Notes under the pieces: model-generated
The model's database searches: none
What the model saw: the letters and a program-made list of their open reading frames with translations, nothing else
What the model was told of the DNA's origin: nothing
Origin: an uncultured Collinsella sp.
Lineage (GTDB): Bacteria > Actinomycetota > Coriobacteriia > Coriobacteriales > Coriobacteriaceae
NCBI GenBank assembly: GCA_958423535.1
Contig: CATZRJ010000035.1
Coordinates: forward strand, 1 to 20,074
Reading direction: 5' to 3'
Length of the DNA stretch: 20,074 bases
Part shown: positions 6,674-14,594 of the stretch, piece by piece
Layout: every line of letters starts with the position of its first letter
Numbering within the stretch: position 1 is the first letter of the stretch
Program-made: the position numbers and the translations under genes

Positions 6674-9439
6674 ATGGACCAAGATTGCCAAAACAGCCAA
6701 AACCACGATACGGAGCACGCGGGCCGCGACCGGGAGTTCGCGACCTACCGTACCGCTCAAAGCTCAAACGATATGGTGCCGACGGTTTTTCGCCGTGGCA
6801 TCTACCGCACGATTCGGGGCAGTCTTAAGCGCTTCCTATCTATCGTGGTCATCACTGCGCTTGGCGTGAGCGTGATGTGCGGCCTTAAGGCGGGCTGCGA
6901 GGATTTGTGCGATTCGGTCGACGCCTATTTTGACCAGCAGAATGTCTATGACATTAACGTGCAGTCGACCTATGGCCTTACGCGTGACGATCTTGCGGCT
7001 ATCCAAGAGGTCGACGGCGTCGAGACGGCCGAGGGCATCTACACCGAGACCGCCTACACCGCCGTGGGCACAACGCGCGAGCGCGTGGTCGTGCAAAGTC
7101 TCTCCAAGGAGAACATCGATCAGCCAGTGCTCGTGAACGGCGATTTGCCCGAGAGCGCCGATGAGGTCGCGGTGACTTCGAAGTTCCTGAAGGCTTCGGG
7201 CAAAAAGCTCGGCGATACGGTGAGTTTTGCCGCCAATGACGCGAGCTCGTCCAACCAAAGTGCCAAGGATCAGTTTGCCGCGGGCGATTACACCATTACG
7301 GCCGAGGTCCTCGATCCTACCGACGTGAGCTCCGACTCGACAGTCAACGCCTTTCGCGCTGCTTCGGCTGCGGACTATAAGTTTTATGTGAGCGAAGATG
7401 CCGCGACATCTTCTTCCTACTCCGCAGTCCACGTGATCGTCGAGGGAGCCAAGAGTCTTAACTCCTATTCAGATGCCTACACGACAAAGATCAACGAGGT
7501 CAAAGGCAACATCGAGAAGATCCGCGAGGAGCGTGAGAAGGCGCGCGTCCAGGAGTTGACGGTTGACACGCCGACAAGCTTGGATACGGCCGAGCGTCAG
7601 GCCGCCATGCTCTTTGGGATCGAGCAGGATAACATCAACCGTATGGCCGAGGGCAGCGAGGAGCGCGTCCAGGCTCAGGCCGAGTTGGACCAGCGCCGCG
7701 CCGCCGCCGACCAGCATTTTGCCGATGCCCGCGCCGAGCTTTCCGATCTGGGCGAATGCACCTGGTACATTCAGGACCGCGGTAACATCGCAAGCTACTC
7801 GAGCGTCGAGAGCGACAGTTCTTCGATCGAGGCCATCGCCACGGTTTTCCCATTTATCTTCTTTGTCGTCGCTGTGCTCATCAGTCTTACCACCGCCACG
7901 CGCATGGTCGAGGAGGAGCGCACGCTTATTGGCCTGTACAAGGCGCTTGGCTATTCACGCGAGCGCATCCTGTCCAAATACGTGGACTATGCGCTGTGGG
8001 CATGTCTGATCGGCGGCGTGCTCGGCAACATCATCGGATTTGTGGGCCTGCCGCTGTTCCTGTTTACGGTGTTCGACGACATGTACTCGCTGCCCCAGAT
8101 GCTGCTCTCGTACGACATCGTGTCCTCAATCGTCTCGGTGGCGCTGTTTGCCGTGGGCGTGGTGGGCGCTACGATTATCGCCTGCCGCCACGAGATGGCC
8201 GAGACCCCGGCCTCGCTCATGCGTCCCAAGGCCCCACGCGCCGGCTCTCGCATCTTGCTTGAGCGCATCGGCTTTATCTGGCGCCGCATGGGCTTTTTGA
8301 ACAAGGTGGCAGCACGTAACCTGTTCCGCTACAAAAAGCGCGCCTTTATGACCATCTTCGGTATCGCCGGCTGCACGGCGCTTGTGATCTGCGGTATGGG
8401 CATTCGCGACACGTCGGTGGCGCTTTCGCCCAAACAGTACGGGCATATCACGCGCTACGACCTGCTGGCGGTCGCCAATCCCGACGATTTTTCGCAGACG
8501 TGCGCGGCATTGGATGAGCGCAGCGTGGCCAATGATTTCAACGTGACCGTGACCTCGACCCTGCCGATTATGACCGACAACGTCACCTTTACGTTTGGCG
8601 GCAAGAGCGAGACCGTGCAGCTGATCGTGGTGCCCGATAACCGCACGAGTGACTTGGGCGATTACGTGCGTCTGGAGGATGAGTCCAAAGAACCGCTGCC
8701 TTTGCGTGACGGAGACGTGTATCTGAGCAAAAGTTCACAGCTGGTGCTGGGGATTCAGCCGGGCGATACGGCTCACGTCCAGGATTCGTCGCTCAATGTT
8801 GCCAAGGTCAAAGTCAGCGACATTTCGCTTAACTATCTGGGCAACACGCTTTACATGACGCAGGGCACCTATGAGCGTGCGTTCGGTCGAAGCGCACGTC
8901 TTAACGGCGTCTTTGTGCTGCTTAAGGGCTCGTCGGCCGACCAGATTGCGTTTAGCAAGAATCTTAAGAGTGACGGTTGGCTTACGATTTCGAGTACGGC
9001 CGAGCATTGGGAAAACTATGAGGCGAACTTTACGATTATCAATTCGGTCGTGGTGCTCGTGACCTTCATGGCGGCGTGCCTATCGTTTGTGGTGGTGTTT
9101 ACGCTGTCCAACACGAATATCTCCGAGCGCGAGCGCGAGCTGGCGACCATTAAGGTGTTGGGCTTCCGTCGCGGTGAGGTGCACCATTACGTCAACAAGG
9201 AGACGTTGATCCTCACGGCGATTGGCGCTGCGCTGGGCGTGCCGCTGGGCGGCTTGCTGGCCGAGAGTTTTACGTACATTTTGCAGATGCCGTCGCTGTA
9301 CTTTGACGTCGAGGTCGAGCCGCTAAGCTACGTGCTATCTGTGCTGCTGGCCTTTGGCTTTACGTTTATCGTCAACCTCGCCACCAATCGTACCCTCAAC
9401 AAGATCGACATGGTCGGGGCCCTCAAGAGCGCTGAGTAG
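6674..9439 (+). CDS. FtsX-type ABC transporter permease, two FtsX domains
   Basis: Membrane partner of the ATPase gene ending at 6668. From the ATG at 6674 it has 921 aa; a GTG at 6662 inside the ATPase gene is also possible. After a cytoplasmic start, membrane segment 1 (RFLSIVVITALGVSVMCGL) leads into a long extracytoplasmic region with a charged coiled-coil stretch (NIEKIREEREKARVQEL). Then come three membrane segments of the first FtsX domain (SIEAIATVFPFIFFVVAVLI onwards) ending in a cytoplasmic arginine-rich linker. A fifth segment (FMTIFGIAGCTALVICGMGI) starts a second extracytoplasmic domain. The second FtsX domain closes the protein (VVVLVTFMAACLSFVVVFTL, then two more segments) with the ERELATIKVLGFRRGEV coupling motif. 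This double-FtsX design is typical of large exporters in Gram-positive bacteria. Substrate unknown. Confidence 0.9.
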   Translation: MDQDCQNSQNHDTEHAGRDREFATYRTAQSSNDMVPTVFRRGIYRTIRGSLKRFLSIVVITALGVSVMCGLKAGCEDLCDSVDAYFDQQNVYDINVQSTYGLTRDDLAAIQEVDGVETAEGIYTETAYTAVGTTRERVVVQSLSKENIDQPVLVNGDLPESADEVAVTSKFLKASGKKLGDTVSFAANDASSSNQSAKDQFAAGDYTITAEVLDPTDVSSDSTVNAFRAASAADYKFYVSEDAATSSSYSAVHVIVEGAKSLNSYSDAYTTKINEVKGNIEKIREEREKARVQELTVDTPTSLDTAERQAAMLFGIEQDNINRMAEGSEERVQAQAELDQRRAAADQHFADARAELSDLGECTWYIQDRGNIASYSSVESDSSSIEAIATVFPFIFFVVAVLISLTTATRMVEEERTLIGLYKALGYSRERILSKYVDYALWACLIGGVLGNIIGFVGLPLFLFTVFDDMYSLPQMLLSYDIVSSIVSVALFAVGVVGATIIACRHEMAETPASLMRPKAPRAGSRILLERIGFIWRRMGFLNKVAARNLFRYKKRAFMTIFGIAGCTALVICGMGIRDTSVALSPKQYGHITRYDLLAVANPDDFSQTCAALDERSVANDFNVTVTSTLPIMTDNVTFTFGGKSETVQLIVVPDNRTSDLGDYVRLEDESKEPLPLRDGDVYLSKSSQLVLGIQPGDTAHVQDSSLNVAKVKVSDISLNYLGNTLYMTQGTYERAFGRSARLNGVFVLLKGSSADQIAFSKNLKSDGWLTISSTAEHWENYEANFTIINSVVVLVTFMAACLSFVVVFTLSNTNISERERELATIKVLGFRRGEVHHYVNKETLILTAIGAALGVPLGGLLAESFTYILQMPSLYFDVEVEPLSYVLSVLLAFGFTFIVNLATNRTLNKIDMVGALKSAE

Positions 9440-9494
9440 CCTGTTCTGGGATTCAAGTTCTAGCGAGCCGTTGACGCGTCCACAACCGCCTTTT

Positions 9495-9794
9495 TGTATA
9501 AACCGCCCCGCCGATTGCATATTTCGGCGGGGCGGTTGCTTTTTGCCTGCAGGTACCCCAGGGGGCGGCGTGCAAATTCTGGAGTTTTCAGCATCCCGGA
9601 GTCCGCGGGCGCGGGATCGGACGCACAAAACAGCGCTGGAAGCCCTGATTCTGAGCCCCAACGCCTCAAGAGCTGGCCATTTTTTACAGAACGCGACCCA
9701 TAGCGCCCGCCTTTCGCCCAAAATCCAGTATGCAGGCACCCTCGGCTGCTGAAAACTCCCAAAAATGCACGCCGCATCCTACCCTAGGCACCCG
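9495..9794 (+). repeat. 300-bp dispersed module, copy 1 (terminator plus inverted-repeat element)
   Basis: Aligns almost without gaps to 11805-12104 at a constant offset of 2310 bp, with about 85% identity by hand count. It starts with a terminator hairpin (9501-9544). Behind that lies a 211-bp core (9565-9775) whose ends are 29-bp imperfect inverted repeats: GCGGCGTGCA, 5 nt, then GGAGTTTTCAGCA on the left (9565-9593), and TGCTGAAAACTCC to TGCACGCCGC on the right (9747-9775). Size and ends resemble a MITE, but similarity runs past both inverted repeats. No convincing coding frame is shared by the two copies. Confidence 0.8.
9501..9544 (+). terminator. Rho-independent terminator of the ABC exporter operon
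   Basis: A perfect 14-bp GC-rich stem (AACCGCCCCGCCGA, 9501-9514; partner 9524-9537) with a 9-nt loop is followed by GC and five T. It lies 61 bp after the permease stop codon. Confidence 0.9.
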
Positions 9795-9812
9795 TAGCTA
9801 CTCTGCGGGTGC
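9788..9812. repeat. Small hairpin at the edge of the 300-bp module
   Basis: GCACCCG (9788-9794) and CGGGTGC (9806-9812) pair perfectly across an 11-nt loop. There is no T-run, and the second module copy lacks the right arm, so it is not part of the conserved module. Confidence 0.4.
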
Positions 9813-9827
9813 GTGGCCTGATAGTAA

Positions 9828-9892
9828 GTTGCGGTGGAATAGTTCCTGTTTGGCATAGCAGAGCCATGAAACAGGAACTATTCCACCGCAAC
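9828..9892. repeat. GTTGCGGTG palindrome family, copy 1
   Basis: A perfect 24-bp inverted repeat (left 9828-9851, beginning GTTGCGGTGGAATAGTTCC; right 9869-9892) with a 17-nt spacer that itself has GGC/GCC ends. Related elements lie at 11050-11113 and 19460-19524. The outer nine pairs are constant; inner pairs change on both arms together. There is no T-run, so it is probably not a simple terminator. Between 9893 and 10078 I see only the ribosome site of the next gene. Confidence 0.85.
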
Positions 9893-10078
9893 GTATTGAG
9901 AGGGCTCTTGGCTGTTATGCGTACTAACATTTGTCATGAAATGGCAGGCCATTAGGGGGTTGCTACTCGTAGTTGCGGTAGGGTTGGGGCAGATTCTAAC
10001 TAGAAATGGTGGTCGCTACCGGTTATTCTCGGCATACTCGGCTCATTCGATTACGGTCGCCACATGAAAGGAACCACT

Positions 10079-10998
10079 ATGGATCTTGCGATGGCATAGC
10101 GCCTCGTCGATCGCCGCAGAGCTGCCGGTCTTTCCCAGGAGGCTCTTGCTGCCCAGTTGGGCGTAAGCCGCCAAGCTGTCAGCAAATGGGAACGCAGCGA
10201 ATCCTCGCCCGATACCGATAACCTTATTGCACTCGCCGCGCTGTATGGCGTGTCACTGGATGAGTTGCTATATGGGGAAGCGGCTAGCGATGTCGACACC
10301 TCGGCCGACGATGACGTTGACGCCAATAATTCAGGCGAGTCTGAAGGCGCCGAGTCTTCTACCGAGCACGTGGATCCTGACGGCAAGCCACTTGTCGACA
10401 TTTCCCTTGCACGCGGCATTCACGTTGTCGACCCCAACAAAGGTGAAGAGGTTCATGTTGGTTGGAGCGGCATCCACGTGGCTAACGAGCGCAAGGGTGA
10501 AGAGGTCCATGTGGGGCCGGGCGGATTGCATATCGATACGCTAGAGGACGATGGACACAGCGTACATACCAATGCCGACGGCACCGTCACCATCGACGGC
10601 GAGACGTTTTCCAGCTGGAAAGAGGCACACGACAAGCTCGACCATCATGGCAAGCATTTCCACACCAAGATCGGTCGCGCATGGAACGAGTTTCCCTTTC
10701 CTGCACTTGTCGTCCTCGCCTATCTCGCGCTCGGCATCATCTGCGGCACGTGGGGTATGGGGCTCTTTCTGGTCTTTCTGATTCCCGTCTACGAGGCGAT
10801 GGGCGACTTTATCGACCGACATCATCTCTCCAAGCTGATCGGCGTCGTCTATGCAACAGCCGCCATTGCCGGTTCCTCTATATGTGGCTTTGTTTGGCAC
10901 AGCCCCATCCCGCATGGGTCATCCTCATCACGATTCCCTTCATAGAGGCACTCATGTGCTGGTGCCGAAAGCAATGGAAGCGCCGCAAACAAGCCTAA
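10079..10998 (+). pseudogene. XRE-type membrane-anchored transcriptional regulator, broken by amber codon and frameshift
   Basis: The original start is ATG 10079, with GAAAGGA 7 nt before it. Codon 7 is TAG (10097-10099); one C to T change from CAG would restore MDLAMAQRLVDRRRAAGLSQ and so complete the usual helix-turn-helix opening. The frame then runs on through the recognition helix (LGVSRQAVSKWERSESSPDT) and YGVSLDELLYG, an acidic linker, and two tandem copies of a GIHV(x)4KGEEVHVG motif. A conserved-looking TM region (FPALVVLAYLALGIICGTWG and GLFLVFLIPVYEAM) follows. Near 10904-10909 a C-run appears one C short: adding it rejoins the frame to HPAWVILITIPFIEALMCW and a basic end stopping at 10998. 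A TTG at 10157 could restart a protein lacking the first HTH helices. Two separate lesions argue for a dead gene unless they are sequence errors. Confidence 0.8.
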
Positions 10999-11049
10999 GC
11001 CGTTCCAACCCGTCAGCAATGCTTGGCCAACGCCGCTCGCCCCTTCCAA

Positions 11050-11113
11050 GTTGCGGTGAAATACGGACCGTTGAGGACCTTGGAGCGTCTAACAGTCCCG
11101 ATTTCACCGCAAC
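11050..11113. repeat. GTTGCGGTG palindrome family, copy 2
   Basis: Left arm GTTGCGGTGAAATACGGAC (11050-11068) pairs with 11095-11113 at 17 of 19 positions. The outer nine bases equal those of copies 1 and 3, but the inner arm and the 26-nt spacer differ. It follows the end of the broken regulator gene by 51 bp. Confidence 0.75.
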
Positions 11114-11185
11114 TCACGAATGGGGCGGGCAATTCCAGCACGGGAGCTGGCATTTAACTCACCGCATGCCAAGAAAAAGGCCGAT

Positions 11186-11309
11186 TTACTACGATGAACT
11201 CGATGAGGTCGACCACACCCATCTTTTTAAAAAATCGGCAAGCTTTCTACCTGCGGTTTTACTTTCACCCTTTTCGGCATGGTCGAAGGCATTCGAATCA
11301 TCGTAGTAA
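11186..11309. repeat. Large imperfect inverted repeat
   Basis: TTACTACGATGA (11186-11197) is the exact reverse complement of 11298-11309. Further in, TCGACCA (11209-11215) matches TGGTCGA (11280-11286), so about 30 bp on each side can pair with a few mismatches around a 64-nt centre. Origin unknown: possibly a decayed mobile-element end or a structured transcript. Confidence 0.55.
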
Positions 11310-11446
11310 TTAGGCGCATTTTGTAGCAAACGATTCATTCAAGCTCGAACTCGAAGACCGATGGTCCCCTCATCCACGGCTGTGAGCGAAAATACCAAAT
11401 AGAATAAAAATCGAATGGCTAAGTCTGTTTGGTGAACGGAGGCAAT

Positions 11447-11776
11447 ATGGGCGAGGTAACTGAAAGCGACTGGAAGCTGTTTAAAGAGCTGCTCCCAAAA
11501 TGGCAAGAAAGCTATATGGAAATGCTCATCGGCCAGTACATCGAGATACTGAACGGTGGCAGTGAAGCGTCCAGTAGATTTTGGGCGTTAGAAGAGCGTA
11601 TCAATAGGGACAAGCTGTCCTCAGGAGTGCTTGTGAACGATATTCGCCGCAGCACCATGCGTTATGAGATAGCCAACTTGCTTTCCGATAACGTTATCAC
11701 GCTCGACGACCTTGACGGTTTCACCGAAGATATTAATGGCTACGCACGACGTTGCATCGGTCGGCAAGAACGCTGA
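11447..11776 (+). CDS. Small uncharacterised protein (109 aa)
   Basis: The ATG at 11447 has GGAGG 5 nt upstream; an in-frame ATG 18 bp earlier has no such site. The product is 109 aa, acidic, predicted mostly helical, with no signal peptide, membrane segment or cysteine pattern. Notable segments are ESDWKLFKELLPKWQESYME, FWALEERINRDK, and MRYEIANLLSDNVITLDDLD. I recall similar short proteins in Clostridia and Coriobacteria of unknown role, sometimes mislabelled as transporters; nothing here supports transport. It stands alone between repeat elements and is followed by the terminator of module copy 2. Confidence 0.8.
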   Translation: MGEVTESDWKLFKELLPKWQESYMEMLIGQYIEILNGGSEASSRFWALEERINRDKLSSGVLVNDIRRSTMRYEIANLLSDNVITLDDLDGFTEDINGYARRCIGRQER

Positions 11777-11804
11777 GCGACATGCGCATACACAGCCGCT
11801 GTAC

Positions 11805-12104
11805 TGCATAAACCGCCCCGCCGGATGCATATTTCGGCTGGGTGGTTGCTTTTTGCCCACGGGTACCCCAGGGGGCGGCGTGCAAATCCCGGAGTATTCA
11901 GCATCCCGGAGTCCGCGGGCGCGGGAATGGGTGCACAAAACCGCGTTGAAAGCCTTGATTATGAGCCCTCGGCACCTCAAGGATCGCTCATTTTTACAGT
12001 ATGCGGCTCATGGCGCCTGCTTTTCGCCCAAAATCCAGTATGCAGGCACCCACGGCTGCTGAAAACTCCCAAAAATGCACGCTGCACCCCACCCTAGGCA
12101 TCCG
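11805..12104 (+). repeat. 300-bp dispersed module, copy 2
   Basis: Counterpart of 9495-9794, same orientation. Its 211-bp core (11875-12085) again has 29-bp imperfect inverted ends. Both copies sit directly behind a protein gene and supply its terminator. The sequences flanking the two modules are unrelated. Confidence 0.8.
11811..11854 (+). terminator. Terminator of the 109-aa gene
   Basis: The stem arms 11811-11824 and 11834-11847 are the counterpart of the perfect stem in copy 1, but weakened by several changes, some tolerated as G-U pairs. Five T follow at 11850-11854. Confidence 0.7.
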
Positions 12105-12149
12105 CAGCAAGAAGACGAATAGCCTCGGCCTCCCTAGTTACCGCAGGAG

Positions 12150-12262
12150 CCCCCAGGGCTTACCTCCCAAATCTTTCCGCAGGACGGAAGGACCCCGCCG
12201 CGCGAAGCGCACGGCGGGGTCCTGACATGTCCGAGGACGATTTGGGAGGTAAGCCCTGGGGG
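12150..12262. repeat. Nested palindrome: 24-bp perfect outer arms around a GC-rich terminator hairpin
   Basis: The outer arms 12150-12173 (CCCCCAGGGCTTACCTCCC and on) and 12239-12262 are perfect reverse complements. Inside, GGACCCCGCCG (12190-12200) pairs with CGGCGGGGTCC (12212-12222), and CGCG/CGC can extend that stem. It lies 27 bp downstream of the phosphofructokinase stop and is likely to end that transcript, but the extra 24-bp arms exceed what termination needs. Confidence 0.8.
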
Positions 12263-12289
12263 TTCCGATGGGGGCGGTTCCAGCCGAGG

Positions 12290-13369
12290 CTATTCGTCGC
12301 CGAAGCTGATGCCCAACGCCTTGGCCTCGCGCACCAGATCACTCTGGGGGTCGACAAACTTGAGCTTGCCGGCGACATCCTCGAGCGGCATGTGGCACAT
12401 TTTGTCGTCGCGCAGGGCAATCATGTAGCCAAACTCGCCACGCAGGCAGCCAAGCGCGGCCTCGACGCCGCACTGGGTCGCAAAGATGCGGTCCTGAGCG
12501 TCGGGCTGGCCACCGCGCTGCGTGTGACCGGGGATGGCGACGCGGGTCTCGCGACCGGTCTTGGCTTCGATCTCCTTGGCGATGTCGTACACGATTGACG
12601 GGCTCGTGCGCTCGGCGAGCTTCTTCTTGTACTCCTTCTTGGACAGTGCCGCGTCCTCCTTGGAGATAGCGCCCTCGGCGACGGCCACGATGGTAAAGCG
12701 GCTGCCGGTCTCCATGCGATGCTCAATGGTCTTGATGACGTTATCCATGTCGTAGGGAATCTCGGGAATCAAGATGACATCTGCGCCGCCCGCAACGCCG
12801 GCATACAGCGGGATCCAGCCAACCTTGTGGCCCATGATCTCGATAACGAACACGCGCCCGTGACTCGACGCGGTGGTGTGGATGTCGTCGATGCACTTGG
12901 TAGCGACGTCGATGGCGCTCGTAAAGCCAAACGTCAACTCGGTGCCCCAGGTGTCGTTATCGATGGTTTTGGGTAGGGCGATAACGTTGAGGCCCTCTTC
13001 GCGCAGGCGGTTGGCGGTCTTGGTGGAGCCGTTGCCGCCCAGCATAAACAGGCAGTCGAGCTGCAGCTTATGATAGGTGTGGACCATCGCCGGCACCTTC
13101 TCGACGCCGTCGGCCTCGGGAGTGTCCAGGCGCTTGAACGGCGTACGGCTCGTGCCCAGAATGGTGCCGCCGCGGGTGAGGATGCCGCTAAAATCGGCGG
13201 GAGTCATGACACGGAATCTGCTGTAGATAAGGCCCTGGTAGCCGTCCTCAAAACCATAGATCTCGATAGGCTCTTCGCTGTTGGTCATAAGCGTTTTGAC
13301 AATGCCGCGCATGGTGGCGTTGAGTGCCTGGCAGTCGCCGCCACTGGTAAGAAGACCGATCCTAAGCAT
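12290..13369 (-). CDS. pfkA: 6-phosphofructokinase (group III)
   Basis: Phosphorylates fructose 6-phosphate at C1, the committed glycolytic step, in the cytoplasm. It is 359 aa with the full fold: LTSGGDCQALNA at the N-terminus, GGNGS (111-115), PKTIDND (133-139) with the catalytic Asp137, IEIMGHKVGW (substrate loop) and PGHTQRGGQPDAQDR (phosphate-binding arginine). The residue equal to E. coli Gly104 is Gly114, which points to ATP as donor. The one equal to Gly124 is Lys134, as in PPi enzymes; this mixed pattern occurs in group III, so the donor should be tested. The Asn in GGNGS replaces the Asp of E. coli, a variant I recall from clostridial relatives. ATG 13369 has GGAAGGA upstream. Monocistronic. 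Confidence 0.95.
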   Translation of the reverse strand: MLRIGLLTSGGDCQALNATMRGIVKTLMTNSEEPIEIYGFEDGYQGLIYSRFRVMTPADFSGILTRGGTILGTSRTPFKRLDTPEADGVEKVPAMVHTYHKLQLDCLFMLGGNGSTKTANRLREEGLNVIALPKTIDNDTWGTELTFGFTSAIDVATKCIDDIHTTASSHGRVFVIEIMGHKVGWIPLYAGVAGGADVILIPEIPYDMDNVIKTIEHRMETGSRFTIVAVAEGAISKEDAALSKKEYKKKLAERTSPSIVYDIAKEIEAKTGRETRVAIPGHTQRGGQPDAQDRIFATQCGVEAALGCLRGEFGYMIALRDDKMCHMPLEDVAGKLKFVDPQSDLVREAKALGISFGDE

Positions 13370-13388
13370 GATGAATCCTTCCGGGCAA

Positions 13389-13397
13389 GTTATAACA
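13389..13397 (-). promoter_or_regulatory. Possible extended -10 of the phosphofructokinase gene
   Basis: On the minus strand TGTTATAAC is a TGn element plus TATAAC, 20 bp before the start codon. A start about 7 nt downstream would fall at the ribosome site, giving an unusually short leader, so this is tentative. Confidence 0.3.
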
Positions 13398-13508
13398 TGC
13401 GCACAAGTTTACCTCCGCACACTGTTGATACGGGGTAAAACGTGTTAGCTCAAGCGTATGGAAATGTAAGCAACGTCAGGCGAGCGTAAGGCCGACGGGC
13501 CTGGCTCC

Positions 13509-14594
13509 TTACAGTGCGAAGGCGTCGACGTCGCCCCAGTGGCGGCGCAGCGTAATAGCGGCGGCGGGTTCGGTATTGTCAAAGACGACCGACCATTGCG
13601 TATTGCTGGTGATGTCTTCCGGATTGGGTTCTTGCGCTGCGGCGTGCAGGGCTTCCCAGACAATTGTTTCGTCCTGGGCACCGACATGGGCGTCAAGAAC
13701 ATCGGCGATTGCGACGGCGCGCTCTTTACCATGGCCCAGTTCGCCATTCTTTTGGTTGGGCAGCACTTCGTTGCCATAGCAGGCGTAGAAGTTCGTAACC
13801 TGGCGTACAGGAGTCGCTTTGAAAGCGCGGTCCGGATCGTGCGGATCCCACTCTGCTACGCGCGCGTCACCGGCGGCGTCGTTGATAAAGAAGTGGTAAT
13901 CGCGTCCTGCCATGGCGTGCATGTCGTAGGCGGAAAGCAGGTCGACAGCTTCTTGCGTGGTGGCGGCACGGTCGAGCACCAGACGGATGGCGAGCGAGGT
14001 ATTGATGACGGGACGTTGCGTGTCCTGGTCACAGGGCTTGGAATCCAGAGTGAGTACGGCAATGGACACGCCGCATTCGTTAACACCATCGAGCTGGGCA
14101 AACGGGCCCATCAACGCCGCGGCGCGTCCGGCGACGGAGTCAAGCGGAGTGTTATCGCCCAGGTTGTTAAGGGCGGCAAGCCCGATGGAAGCATAGCCGC
14201 CGCGTGGGTGATTGCGCACCAGCAGCGCCGAGGTGTCGTCCTTAAAGTCGTAATTGCGACCGGTGCGCACGCGGCCTTCGGCATCTACGGCGACAAAAGC
14301 GCTGCAGGCAAACTGGGGCGCCTGGACATGTGCCGGCACACCGGGCAGCACCTGCGCCACCACGGCATCGATGTAGGCCTGGTCGTCGCGCACGCCAGCG
14401 GCGATGATGCGATCGAGATCGTAGTCGTAGGCGATGTCGATTGCGTACAGGTCATAGCCATCCGCGTAGCCGGTCAAGCGTTTGAGCGACGCGGCGGACT
14501 TGATTTGCTTGTGGTAAACGATACCGGTGGCAGCGGCAAGGCCGACGGCGACTCCCGCGACACCGCAGGTGATGGCAATGTTACGTGGCTTCAT
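13509..14594 (-). CDS. Membrane-anchored Ntn-hydrolase, choloylglycine hydrolase/C45 acyltransferase-like
   Basis: 361 aa. Residues 7-27 are a hydrophobic N-terminal segment after a short basic start, so the protein is exported or anchored. The Ntn core begins at Cys97 (FACSAFVAVDAEGRVRTGRNYDF): a cysteine followed after about 16 residues by GRNYDF is the signature of linear amide C-N hydrolases, including bile salt hydrolase, penicillin V acylase and C45 acyltransferases. A later LDGVNECGVSIAVLTLD segment fits the conserved glycine/asparagine loop. Cys97 is internal, so a free N-terminal nucleophile needs cleavage before it. True bile salt hydrolases normally start at Cys2, so I do not call it one. 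The substrate (bile amide, N-acyl amino acid or other amide) is unknown. Stands alone and faces the aminopeptidase gene divergently. Confidence 0.8.
   Translation of the reverse strand: MKPRNIAITCGVAGVAVGLAAATGIVYHKQIKSAASLKRLTGYADGYDLYAIDIAYDYDLDRIIAAGVRDDQAYIDAVVAQVLPGVPAHVQAPQFACSAFVAVDAEGRVRTGRNYDFKDDTSALLVRNHPRGGYASIGLAALNNLGDNTPLDSVAGRAAALMGPFAQLDGVNECGVSIAVLTLDSKPCDQDTQRPVINTSLAIRLVLDRAATTQEAVDLLSAYDMHAMAGRDYHFFINDAAGDARVAEWDPHDPDRAFKATPVRQVTNFYACYGNEVLPNQKNGELGHGKERAVAIADVLDAHVGAQDETIVWEALHAAAQEPNPEDITSNTQWSVVFDNTEPAAAITLRRHWGDVDAFAL

Larger units (their letters stand above)
10999..11446. other. Gene-free stretch with two inverted-repeat elements
   Basis: This stretch holds palindrome copy 2 (11050-11113) and a larger imperfect inverted repeat (11186-11309). 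The last 130 bp are AT-rich, with TAGAAT at 11400-11405 as a possible -10 for the next gene but no clear -35. I see no supportable gene. Confidence 0.6.

Noticed and set aside
9335..9777. Frames in module copy 1 as a small hypothetical gene
   Set aside because: The two module copies do not keep the same frames, and changes are not biased to third positions.
13509..14594. Calling the Ntn-hydrolase a bile salt hydrolase
   Set aside because: The candidate nucleophile is Cys97 behind a membrane segment, unlike Cys2 in known bile salt hydrolases.
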